A stretch of 64,000 bases of DNA. Origin: Novosphingobium sp. FSW06-99 (lineage in GTDB: Bacteria; Pseudomonadota; Alphaproteobacteria; Sphingomonadales; Sphingomonadaceae). Within the stretch, counting starts at the first letter, position 1, and each line of letters starts with the position of its first letter. The notes below the pieces were generated by a model. It was not told the DNA's origin. It made no database searches and worked only from the letters and a program-made list of their open reading frames with translations. Shown here piece by piece: positions 9,745 to 17,840 of this stretch. A program made the translations under genes and the position numbers. The stretch covers positions 310,001-374,000 of the forward strand of contig NZ_KQ954251.1 in assembly GCF_001519065.1 (NCBI RefSeq), given 5' to 3'.

Positions 9745-9885
9745 TGCTGCACCGCACACACCCATAATGGTCGCATATCTGCGCTTTCGCGCTCATTTTG
9801 GAAGGAGTTGCCCTCGAATTCCGGGCGATTTGGGCGTCTTGTTCCGGCAACGGGAATCGCACATTTCGCCCAGGGAGATCCGGCG

Positions 9886-10047
9886 ATGGACAACGCAACG
9901 ACGCTCCACATCGGAGACTCGGTGGAACACGCGCTCGAACTGCTCGATCAGGCCTTGACCATCCTCGATGGCGAAGATCTGCTGATCGCGGCGGCGAAAG
10001 TGGACGAGGCACGCAATTCGTTGCGCAAAGCAGCCAACAACGACTGA
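9886..10047 (+). CDS. Small hypothetical protein, 53 aa
   Basis: Short acidic, helix-rich protein (HALELLDQALTILDGEDLL, then KVDEARNSLRKA) without signal peptide or membrane segment. The ATG at 9886 follows CAGGGAG at suitable spacing, which supports translation. I do not recognise a family. It stands alone, 69 bp left of the insertion sequence. Confidence 0.6.
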   Translation: MDNATTLHIGDSVEHALELLDQALTILDGEDLLIAAAKVDEARNSLRKAANND

Positions 10048-10115
10048 TCCGGCCTTGGCGCCCACGCAGGGGAGCCTGATCCGCCGACGGTCGTAACGCT
10101 CGTGCTTGATCGCAA

Positions 10116-10168
10116 TGTGTTCCCGCCATTTAGAGAAGACACAATTTCCGCCAAATAGAAAAGACACA
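10116..10168. repeat. Left inverted end of the IS (two units)
   Basis: Outer unit 10116-10143 and inner unit 10144-10168, both ending GACACA on the plus strand. On the minus strand each reads TGTGTCTT(T/C)TCTA followed by TGGCGG. They match the two units at the right end in inverted orientation. Confidence 0.75.
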
Positions 10169-10282
10169 GATCGTTCCAGCAGGGGCTGCGCGGAACCCTC
10201 CAGATTGTGCAGCGCAGACCCTGCTGATGCGCTGGGTTGGCATGGACGCACCCTGGACCCGCTGCGTCAGCAGTGGGCCCGC

Positions 10283-11681
10283 TCACGCCATCGCCATCAC
10301 CCGAGCTGCTTTCTCTTCAGCCGTCAATTGGCGCAGGGGAGGGCGTCCGCGCTTGCGTTTGACCGGAGGCAAGGAATTCGGTTCCGGCACCGCAAACATA
10401 TGAGCCCCCTGCGACCTGCGACCCGGTGAGTTGTTGTTGCGCTTCCTTGGCGGCAGCTGCTCCTGCATCAGCTTGGCCATCATCAGCGCGGCATCCAGAT
10501 GCTTGTTCTCGACGATCGCTGCCTGGTTCACCTGCCGGATCTTGTCGAACACCCGATATGGCAGCACGTGATCGCCGTGTCTGATCTCCAGGCTGCCGTC
10601 AGGATATTCGCACACATCCACACGCTTGCCCGCCAATGCGTTGCTGATCGGACCAGGCTCCAGGATGAACAGTATCTTGTTGTAATGCAACGTCAGCGCG
10701 CGCGTTACCGAACGCTCCTCGCGCCAGACCATCACAACGCGCAAGTCATCATGCGAGGCGAGGGGGCGGTGAAGGTCTCGCGCATCAAACGCAGGCTTGG
10801 CAAACCGCGCATTATGCTGTGCTACGTACGCGGGCAGAAACGCATTGGCCTGTGCAATCGTCGCAATGCCCTCAAGTCGCATCGCCTTGACCAACCGATC
10901 CTGCAAAGTCGCATTCGCCCGCTCGACGCGACCCTTGGCCTGTGGCGAGTTGGCGCAGATAATCTCGATATTCAGCGCTTCCATGGCCCGCCCGAAATGC
11001 GACATGCCATCGCCCAGCGCCGATGCCTTCGGATTGCGGAAAACCGTGTGTTTGTCCGAGTAAAGTGCCACCGGCTTGCCGTGCGCTTCGATATATTCGC
11101 GCGTCGCGTCCATGTAAGCGAAGGTGCTCTCGCTCTCGACCATCTTCAGGTGCATCAGCTCGCTGGTCGCATCATCGATATAGACCAGCAGCGTGCACTG
11201 CGGCCCGCGATCCTCGAACCACCAGTGCTTCGAGCCATCGACCTGGATCAGTTCGCCGCGGCATTCGCGCCGATAACGGGGTTGATACGGACGAGGGCGC
11301 CGCGCTGCGCGGTCATGCCACAGGCCCGCCTGGATCATCATCTGGCGCAGCGCCTCGCACGAAACCCGGATGCCATGCCGCTCGATCAGATATTCGCGCG
11401 CCAGCGTCGGGCCGAAATCGTGATAATGTTCGCGCACGATCGCGACAATCCGGTCACGCAGCGCGTCGCTGTGCCGCCGGTTGCCCGGTCGACTGCGTTT
11501 GCGCGAAATCATGCCTTCGGCACCGTCTTCTCGCACCCGGTCCAGCAAGCGATAAACCTGGCCGACGCTTGAGCCCGAGCAGCGCCGCCGCATCCGGGAC
11601 CCGAAGCTCGCCGCGCTCCACGCGCATCATCGTGTCAAACCGCGAAAGCTCACCGTGGCTCATCGCAAGCACCACCATCAT
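10283..11681 (-). pseudogene. ISNCY-family transposase, frameshifted
   Basis: DDE transposase. An N-terminal segment beginning at ATG 11681 (MMVVLAMSHGELSRFD... to AALLGLKRR) stays in one frame to about 11560; the rest (QVYRLLDRVREDGAEG onward) is in another frame, open to 10283. Removing one C from GGCC at 11561-11563 would restore GLKRRQVYRLLDR, so a single inserted base explains the break. The catalytic core (LIQVDGSKHWWFED, LVYIDDAT, then a region with GRVERANATLQDRL) and a basic C-terminus (KRKRGRPPLR) are intact. The ATG has GGGAGAA upstream. Confidence 0.85.
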
Positions 11682-11740
11682 GCGTTCTCCCGTCTCGCAG
11701 GGAGAACCATGCCACCGTCGCTCCGCAATCCACGACACAG

Positions 11741-11792
11741 TGTGTCATTTCTATCTAGCGGAGGTGTGTCATTTCTATCTGGGGCTTACACA
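11741..11792. repeat. Right inverted end of the IS (two units)
   Basis: Inner unit 11741-11764 and outer unit 11765-11792, both beginning TGTGTCATTTCTATCT on the plus strand. They are the inverted counterpart of the left-end units. Confidence 0.75.
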
Positions 11793-12389
11793 ATGCAAGT
11801 TCGATAATAATGATTATGTTAAATTGACGGTGTGAACAGGGTTTGGGGCGTCGATCGGCATAGCCTCACATGCCCTCGCGGCATCTCCCGCTTCGATGCC
11901 CTATCCTCGAAAAGCATTTGAACTGAGCAACCTTATCCCCAAGCTTGCGAAGCGAGCGTTGCATCCATTCGCGGCCACCCGGACCTTTTAGCCTCATCGC
12001 GGTAGCCCTCTGTGTGGCGCGAATCCTGGCCATCCAAATGATCCAAACCGCGAAGCGCCACCCAAAATTGGTCTGGTTTTCGCGTGGCTTGGCGTTGGCT
12101 GCAACCGACGGGTTTCTTCCACCAGGCCACTGGATTGCCATTCGAGCCTGCGCTAACAATGCGCGCATGGAGTATGCACGACAGATTTTTCTCGTCCAGT
12201 TCCGCGCACAGGAGCGTTGTGATTCCACTTCAGACCGTTAGATGCGTGGAGTATGGCCCCCCCCAGCTTCCTTTGCCAACGCGAAAACGGTCGGTTGGCC
12301 GACTGGCAAGGCCACAGACCTCGAGTCGGGAAACAAGGGCAATGAACCGCGGCATTATGCGGCAGACCATGAGGTCAGGCAGTTGACTT
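11793..12389. other. About 600 bp without a supported gene
   Basis: AT-rich for its first 45 bp next to the IS, then mixed. Two minus-strand reading frames of 65-120 codons (about 11,866-12,228) overlap one another, lack ribosome-binding sites and match nothing I know; they may be remnants of a decayed mobile element. A run of eight C occurs near 12,254. A promoter for the polysaccharide operon is likely towards the right end but cannot be placed. Confidence 0.4.
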
Positions 12390-13475
12390 ATGCGTGAAGT
12401 CGATCCCTTTGCCTATTATGCGCACCATGCGAGCGCCATTGGAGGGTTTGGTGGCGGAGAACTGTCGCCGAACCCGCTATATTGTCTGCACACGTACTAT
12501 ATGGACATGCAGGCAGGGCCAGCGAAGTTCGAAGTCCAAATGCACAATGTCCGTGCCTCGTTTGGCGAGCTGATGTTGTGCGTCCATGCCCAGCGCCGCG
12601 ATTCTGACGAAAATGCCAGCCTGGTTGCTGGCAGCAGGGTCGACGTTGTGACTGACAAGCCCTCGGATTTGCATGCTACGATTGCATTTTTTGCGTTACG
12701 CAACGTTCAATATGCACTCTACGGCTATTTTGACCAAGGTTCCGACATGCGCGCCGATGGCGTCAAGGTCGTCTTGCATGAATCCGATGGGGAAGCGGGC
12801 GACTACATCGAACCACCGCGTTCGATTCTGGCATCTCAGCAGATGAAACGTGAAGTTCGTCCGGCCAACGCGCTTATCCATGTCGTGCCCCCGCGCCTGA
12901 CCGCGCCTGTGTCGCAGGATTTCACCCGGATCCAGCAACGTGAACTCAAAGCGAGCGGGCATGGCGAAAGCGCTGACGAATGGGCCGAAGCATTGGCGTT
13001 GAACGCGCTGAAAGCATTTGGCGTGACTGTTCCTGCGCTCGAAGGTGTGGTCGTTGGGCCCTGCTCGCAACAGTTTTGCACAGCATTGACCGACGCGCGA
13101 TTTTCCATAGTGGAGGTTCCTGCGGAACCAGTTCCACCGCCCGATTTCGGCTTGTTCGGCGATTTTATGGTCTGGCCGCAAGGGCTTGGGGAAATTGACG
13201 ACGCCGCGCAACGGTGGGAGACGGTGAAAGGCTGGTTCGCCCGACTGAAGATCGGCGGCTTGGGTATGATAACTTGCCGCTATCGTCCAAACGAGATTCC
13301 GAGCGCCAGCAACACTGCCGCGCGCAACATCAACCAGAACGAGATCGGCCGGTGGGCTTTGCGATTGATCGGCGACGGATATTCCGTGGCACCGCTGGCA
13401 TTCTCCGCTGCGGATGATCTTGTGCTTGACGCGGATGGCCTTGCCCGCTTTGCGCTGATTGCGAAACGGATATGA
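12390..13475 (+). CDS. Hypothetical protein at head of polysaccharide operon
   Basis: 361 aa, not confidently recognised. The C-terminal part suggests a degenerate class I methyltransferase fold: a strand-loop GVVVGPCSQQF where motif I would be, then VWPQGLGEIDD, WFARLKIGGLGMITC and a closing strand FALIAKR. The glycine-rich SAM loop is not convincing, so activity cannot be claimed. There is no signal peptide or membrane segment. The permease gene starts 10-25 bp after its stop, implying cotranscription with polysaccharide export. Confidence 0.6.
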   Translation: MREVDPFAYYAHHASAIGGFGGGELSPNPLYCLHTYYMDMQAGPAKFEVQMHNVRASFGELMLCVHAQRRDSDENASLVAGSRVDVVTDKPSDLHATIAFFALRNVQYALYGYFDQGSDMRADGVKVVLHESDGEAGDYIEPPRSILASQQMKREVRPANALIHVVPPRLTAPVSQDFTRIQQRELKASGHGESADEWAEALALNALKAFGVTVPALEGVVVGPCSQQFCTALTDARFSIVEVPAEPVPPPDFGLFGDFMVWPQGLGEIDDAAQRWETVKGWFARLKIGGLGMITCRYRPNEIPSASNTAARNINQNEIGRWALRLIGDGYSVAPLAFSAADDLVLDADGLARFALIAKRI

Positions 13476-13484
13476 TACGGTGCG

Positions 13485-14312
13485 ATGGGGTTTGATCAGA
13501 TGAGTGGTGCCCATGCCCAGCAATCCGGCGGTTCGGTGTTCCTGCGCGGCCTGGCCACGCAGGCCGCCGTGATCAAGGCGATGTCTTTGCGCGAATTGCA
13601 ACAGCGCTTTGGCCGGGATAACATCGGCTATCTCTGGGTCGTGGCTGAACCGATGATGCTCGCATCGGTCATCACCCTGCTGCACGCGGCGGTCAGCAAG
13701 AGCGGCAGTGGCGAAAGCAGCCCGTTTACCTTCATGTTGACCGGCTACAGTATCTACATCATCTTTCGCAACTCCTTCAATCGTGCGGAAAGTTCGCTGC
13801 ACCAGTCGGACAATCTGTTCTATCACGGCATGATCACCCCGTTTGATATCGTGGCATGCAAGTCACTGGTTGAAACGATTGGCTGCGTATCCGCGCTGGT
13901 GGTTCTGCAAACGGTGGGAATCATGCTGGGGGTATCGGAACTGCCGTTCCGCCCGCTCTATCTGATGGGGGCCGTTTCGCTGTTCGCCTGGATGGCCTTT
14001 GCCATGTCGATGATCGTGGCCGCTTATGGCTATCTCTATCCATTGGTTGGGCGATTGGCGCATCCGTTTGCCTATTTTGCGCTCCCGGTCAGCGGGGCAT
14101 TCGTGTCCATGAGCATCCTGCCTATGTGGACTCACCATTTCCTGTCATGGAATCCGATGGTTTCGATCTTTGAAATGGCACGATACGGCCAGTTCAAGAA
14201 TGCATCGACGAAATATTTTTTCATTGCTTATGTCGTCAAGATCAATGTCGTCCTGACGTATTGGGGGCTGCTCGAAATCCGTCGCATCCGGACGCGTATT
14301 CACGTCTCATAA
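13485..14312 (+). CDS. ABC-2 type polysaccharide export permease (KpsM/CtrC-like)
   Basis: Inner-membrane permease of a group-2-capsule-type ABC exporter; about 275 aa with six hydrophobic segments after a short cytoplasmic N-terminus, the standard layout. Family features are SLRELQQRFGRDNIGYLWVVAEP near the N-terminus, FLSWNPMVSIFEMARYGQF before the last membrane helix, and RIRTRIHVS at the end. ATG 13485 and ATG 13500 are both possible starts. No partner ATPase gene (KpsT) is in the window, although it normally sits next to this gene. Confidence 0.88.
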   Translation: MGFDQMSGAHAQQSGGSVFLRGLATQAAVIKAMSLRELQQRFGRDNIGYLWVVAEPMMLASVITLLHAAVSKSGSGESSPFTFMLTGYSIYIIFRNSFNRAESSLHQSDNLFYHGMITPFDIVACKSLVETIGCVSALVVLQTVGIMLGVSELPFRPLYLMGAVSLFAWMAFAMSMIVAAYGYLYPLVGRLAHPFAYFALPVSGAFVSMSILPMWTHHFLSWNPMVSIFEMARYGQFKNASTKYFFIAYVVKINVVLTYWGLLEIRRIRTRIHVS

Positions 14313-14332
14313 ATTTTCAAGTAACAGGAATA

Positions 14333-15508
14333 TTGACCAAGGTGAGCGGCGTTCTTCTTCCCAACTCGACCCGGCCAGAGGCTGGACTCCATGGTGGCCT
14401 GTGGTCGAGGGCCAAGGCCTTTGCATGGTCCAGCCGGGCATTCTTGACGCTGGTCATTGCGCCAACGTTGGTCTTCGCCATCTATTTGGGACTGTTTGCA
14501 TCGAATCAGTATGAAAGCAGTGCTGACTTTGTGGTGCGCCGCGCCGATGCGGCCAAGTCGCCCGTCGATGTTGGCCAATTGCTTGGATTTTCCCTGGGCT
14601 CGGACGGAAGCGAGGGCGATGCGTCAATCGTCCAGGCCTATTTGCTGTCGCACGATGCGGTGGCGCGCTTGCGATCGGAAAACGATCTTGTCGGTGTTTT
14701 CACCCGGGATGGCACTGACTGGTTAAGCCGACTGTGGTTTGCATCGCCCACACCCGAGCGTCTGCTAACGTATTATCGCAAGATGGTCACCGTGCGGGCC
14801 GACGAAGAGACAGGGATCACCCACCTTACGGTGCATGCATTTCGGCCTGCCGATGCCCAAACGCTCGCTACAAAACTGCTGGTAATGGGTGAACAGCAAG
14901 TCAATGCGATCAATCAGCGGACCTCGCTCGATCAAATCGCGAGCGCGCAGCGGGCGTACGACGAGGCCAGTCACGAGTTGAATACCATCGAGGCGGAATT
15001 GACTGCCTATCGCCAGATTCACAAGGACGTGGATCCCGCCGATACGGGCAAGGCGCAAGTGACAATGGTTGCCGGCCTCACGCCAAATTTGGTTGCGGCG
15101 CGCGCGCGGCTCAACGCGATGCACGGCGTGATTAGCGAATCCAGCCCCCAATATAGGGCGATGGAGCGTCAAGTCAGGACGTTGGAAGCGCAAGTCAACG
15201 GCCAATCCGCCAAAATTGTCGGCGATGACCACTCGATCGCAAATCGCCTGGGCGACTACGACAAGCTTGTGATCAGGCGGCAGGAAGTGGCGCAAGTCTA
15301 CGCTGTTGCAGCGGGGCAATTAACCCAGGCCAAGGAAGAGGCCAAGCGCAAAAAGCTCTATCTTATCCGCGTGGTCGAACCCAACTTACCGGTAAAATCG
15401 GAATTCCCACAACGCGGCCAACTGATCCTTACCCTGTTTGGCGCGCTCGTTTTTGCCTATGCTATTGGCTGGTTGCTGTTGGCTGGGGTGAAGGAACACG
15501 GGCTGTAA
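14333..15508 (+). CDS. Polysaccharide export inner-membrane protein (KpsE/CtrB-like)
   Basis: Periplasm-spanning polysaccharide co-polymerase that links the ABC exporter to the outer-membrane channel. It has an N-terminal membrane helix (about residues 35-55, LTLVIAPTLVFAIYLGLFAS), the ANQYESxADFVVR-type motif (SNQYESSADFVVRR), a long coiled-coil periplasmic region rich in Glu, Arg and Gln, and a C-terminal membrane helix ending just before the stop. The frame is open from 14261, inside the permease gene. TTG 14333, with CAGGAA just upstream, or GTG 14342 are the likelier starts. It ends 18 bp before a strong hairpin. Confidence 0.85.
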   Translation: MTKVSGVLLPNSTRPEAGLHGGLWSRAKAFAWSSRAFLTLVIAPTLVFAIYLGLFASNQYESSADFVVRRADAAKSPVDVGQLLGFSLGSDGSEGDASIVQAYLLSHDAVARLRSENDLVGVFTRDGTDWLSRLWFASPTPERLLTYYRKMVTVRADEETGITHLTVHAFRPADAQTLATKLLVMGEQQVNAINQRTSLDQIASAQRAYDEASHELNTIEAELTAYRQIHKDVDPADTGKAQVTMVAGLTPNLVAARARLNAMHGVISESSPQYRAMERQVRTLEAQVNGQSAKIVGDDHSIANRLGDYDKLVIRRQEVAQVYAVAAGQLTQAKEEAKRKKLYLIRVVEPNLPVKSEFPQRGQLILTLFGALVFAYAIGWLLLAGVKEHGL

Positions 15509-15526
15509 GACTGCCCGGCCAGATCG

Positions 15527-15561
15527 GCCCATGGTGCCTCAGCCGTGAGGGCACCATGGGC
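15527..15561 (+). terminator. Strong hairpin between the export and glycosyltransferase genes
   Basis: Perfect 12-bp stem GCCCATGGTGCC / GGCACCATGGGC around a short loop that can pair further. There is no T-run after it, so it may be a Rho-dependent or partial terminator, or an RNA-stability element that tunes export genes against transferase genes. Confidence 0.45.
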
Positions 15562-15590
15562 GGCCGGTGGCCACAACTCTTAGAGGATCT

Positions 15591-17840
15591 ATGCAGAACG
15601 CGGCCTTGTCATCAAAAATGCCGGCGGTCAGCGTTGTGATTTCGACGCTCAATCGCGCCCGATTGCTTGAAAAGACTCTAACCTCGCTTGAATTTCAGAA
15701 CTACGGAAATTTCGAGGTCGTGGTCGTCAACGGCCCTTCTGGCGACGACACCGATGCGGTTTGCCAAAAATATCGCGGTGAGCTGGTCTATGACGTCATC
15801 GACGAGGCCAACCTTTCGAAATCACGAAACAAGGGGATCAACGCATCGTCGGGCGAACTGGTTTTGTTTCTCGACGATGACGCCTTTGCCGAGCCGGACT
15901 GGATCGCCAACGTGGTTTCCGGATATGACAGTCCGGACATTGGGGGCGTGGGGACACGCGTGCATGATCACACCGGTTTCCGTTGGCAGACCAATCCCTT
16001 TCTGATCGACAAGTTCTATTCGCCGAATTTCCATCGCGAACCGCCGCTATGGGCGTTCGAATATGCTGACTCCGACACGATCCCGCATATTTTGGGCGCA
16101 TCGAGTTCCTTTACCCGAGAGGCCCTGGCCAGAATTGGTGGCTTTGACGAAGAGATCGAGTATTTTCTCGATGAGTCAGAAATGTGCCGCCGTGTGGTGG
16201 AGCAAGGCTACAAGATCCGCTTCATCAATGCCGGGGCCAGCGTTCACCACCAGTTCGCCGCCGGCGTTACGCGCGATGAACGCCGACTGCTGACCCATCC
16301 CTATCCGGTGGTCAAAAACAAATATTACGTGTGCCTGTCTGATTGCCAGCGCAAAGGCGGCAACTGGGCGGAATATATGAACGCCTGTGACACCTGGCGC
16401 GCAGGCCTTGTCAGCGAAGCCAAATCGCACTTGGCCGACGGCAAGATCACCCGCAAGGAATACGATTCCTTCGTGTCCGATCTTGAGCGGGGGGCACATG
16501 ACGGACAGGTGCGCGCGGCAACGCAGGCGCGCAAATCGATCGTTGTGCGCCCGGCACACCATGCCAGTCCCGTCGTCTTCCCCACCAGATCGCCCAAGGA
16601 CGGGCGCAAGACATTCTGCTTCATCTCGCGCTATATTCCCCGCCACGCGCCCAATGGCATTTCCCGCTATATCTGGGACCTGGCGACAGGTTTTGCGCAG
16701 CGCGGGCACGAAACGCACCTGATCACCCTGACCGACGGGCCTTCGGCCATCGAATTTGCCGACGGTCTGTGGATACGCCATCTTTCGCGCGGCGAACTGG
16801 TTTCACCCGGCTCCAACCCGCATCTTGGCGATGCCGCCTCGCCGCTGCTGTCGTCTGCGGCGCGCATGAACACCGCCTGGGCAAAGGCCGCGCATGGTGA
16901 GGTGTTGCGGCTGCGGCAGGATCGCTACATCGATCAGGTCATCGCCCCGGTGTGGGATCAGGAAGGCCTCTATTGCGCGCTCGACCGGCGGCTCGACACG
17001 GTGATTTCGATGAACACCACGTTTCACCGCTATGCCACGATCGAAACGGATCGGATCGACCGCAGCACCCAGCGCGAATTGGCAGCGCTGGAGCAGGCCT
17101 ATATTCGCAACGCGGGGTATTTCCTTTCCAATTCGGCATCTTCCACGGCGCATCTGCGCCACGACTTTCCGCTCGACGCGGCTGCCAGGATTGTCGAGGT
17201 GCCGCACGGCGTTACCGATATCGATCCCGCGATTCGGCAGAACATCGCGCATCGGCGCAGCCAGTCGGGCGATCCGGTCAGGGTGCTCTATGTCAGCAGG
17301 CTTGAACGGCGCAAGGGCACCGATATTTTCCTGGCGGTCGCCGCGCAGGTGCTGAAACAACACCCCGATGTCATTTTTGAAATGGCCGGCCGCGATTCCT
17401 ATCAGGACGGCGACGCGCAAGGCTATGATGCCATCCTGTCCGACCTCGCCCGCGATTTCGGCACCCGCTTTGTGCGGCATGGCGAAGTGACCGACGCGAT
17501 GCTGGCTGATCTGTACCGGCGTGCGGACATATTTTTCGTCCCCTCGCGCTATGAATCTTTCGGCATCATTTTCGTGGAAGCGATGCGCTATGGCCTGCCG
17601 GTGGTCACGCTCGATGTGGGTGGCGCGCGCGATATTGTCGAACATGGCGTGACCGGGCTGCTGGCCCATGGCGAAGAGACCCAACCGTTGGCCGATCTTC
17701 TGGGAGACCTTGTCACCGACCGGCCCCGCCGCCACCGCATGGGACTGGCGGGACGCGACCGCTATGAACGCCGGTTTGAAAATGACGTGGTTATCGATGC
17801 AACCCTCGAAGCGCTGAAGTTTGCCGATGCCCCTGCATAA
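15591..17840 (+). CDS. Two-domain glycosyltransferase (GT2 + GT4)
   Basis: About 749 aa. The N-terminal half is a GT-A family 2 transferase (SVVISTLNRARLLEKTL; metal-binding LFLDDDAFAEPDW; acceptor-side GGFDEEIEYFLDESEM). The C-terminal half, from about residue 335, is a GT-B family 4 transferase (FISRYIPRHAPNGISRYIWD; VLYVSRLERRKGTDIF; the E-x7-E region RYESFGIIFVEAMRYGLPVV). One polypeptide probably adds two sugars of the repeat unit (inference). ATG 15591 is preferred to GTG 15567 because AGAGGA lies just upstream. The 3' end overlaps the next gene by 14 bp. Confidence 0.88.
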   Translation: MQNAALSSKMPAVSVVISTLNRARLLEKTLTSLEFQNYGNFEVVVVNGPSGDDTDAVCQKYRGELVYDVIDEANLSKSRNKGINASSGELVLFLDDDAFAEPDWIANVVSGYDSPDIGGVGTRVHDHTGFRWQTNPFLIDKFYSPNFHREPPLWAFEYADSDTIPHILGASSSFTREALARIGGFDEEIEYFLDESEMCRRVVEQGYKIRFINAGASVHHQFAAGVTRDERRLLTHPYPVVKNKYYVCLSDCQRKGGNWAEYMNACDTWRAGLVSEAKSHLADGKITRKEYDSFVSDLERGAHDGQVRAATQARKSIVVRPAHHASPVVFPTRSPKDGRKTFCFISRYIPRHAPNGISRYIWDLATGFAQRGHETHLITLTDGPSAIEFADGLWIRHLSRGELVSPGSNPHLGDAASPLLSSAARMNTAWAKAAHGEVLRLRQDRYIDQVIAPVWDQEGLYCALDRRLDTVISMNTTFHRYATIETDRIDRSTQRELAALEQAYIRNAGYFLSNSASSTAHLRHDFPLDAAARIVEVPHGVTDIDPAIRQNIAHRRSQSGDPVRVLYVSRLERRKGTDIFLAVAAQVLKQHPDVIFEMAGRDSYQDGDAQGYDAILSDLARDFGTRFVRHGEVTDAMLADLYRRADIFFVPSRYESFGIIFVEAMRYGLPVVTLDVGGARDIVEHGVTGLLAHGEETQPLADLLGDLVTDRPRRHRMGLAGRDRYERRFENDVVIDATLEALKFADAPA

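Larger units (their letters stand above)
10116..11792 (-). mobile_element. ISNCY-type insertion sequence
   Basis: About 1.68-kb element bounded by matching inverted ends. Read inward, the left tip begins TGTGTTCCCGCC and the right tip TGTGTAAGCCCC. Each end holds two tandem copies of a 24-28-bp unit with TGTGTC(T/A)TTTCTAT at its core. It carries one transposase gene on the minus strand, broken by a frameshift. No direct repeat is visible in the 27 bp on either side of the chosen tips. Confidence 0.8.

Noticed and set aside
10499..11572. 357-codon plus-strand frame inside the IS
   Set aside because: Antisense to the transposase, with shadow-type composition.
11866..12228. 120-codon minus-strand frame between IS and polysaccharide locus
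   Set aside because: No ribosome-binding site, no recognised domain, and overlapping alternative frames; kept only as undetermined DNA.
15822..17735. Large minus-strand frames opposite the two-domain glycosyltransferase
   Set aside because: Shadow frames with His/Gln/Arg-rich composition and no starts in context.
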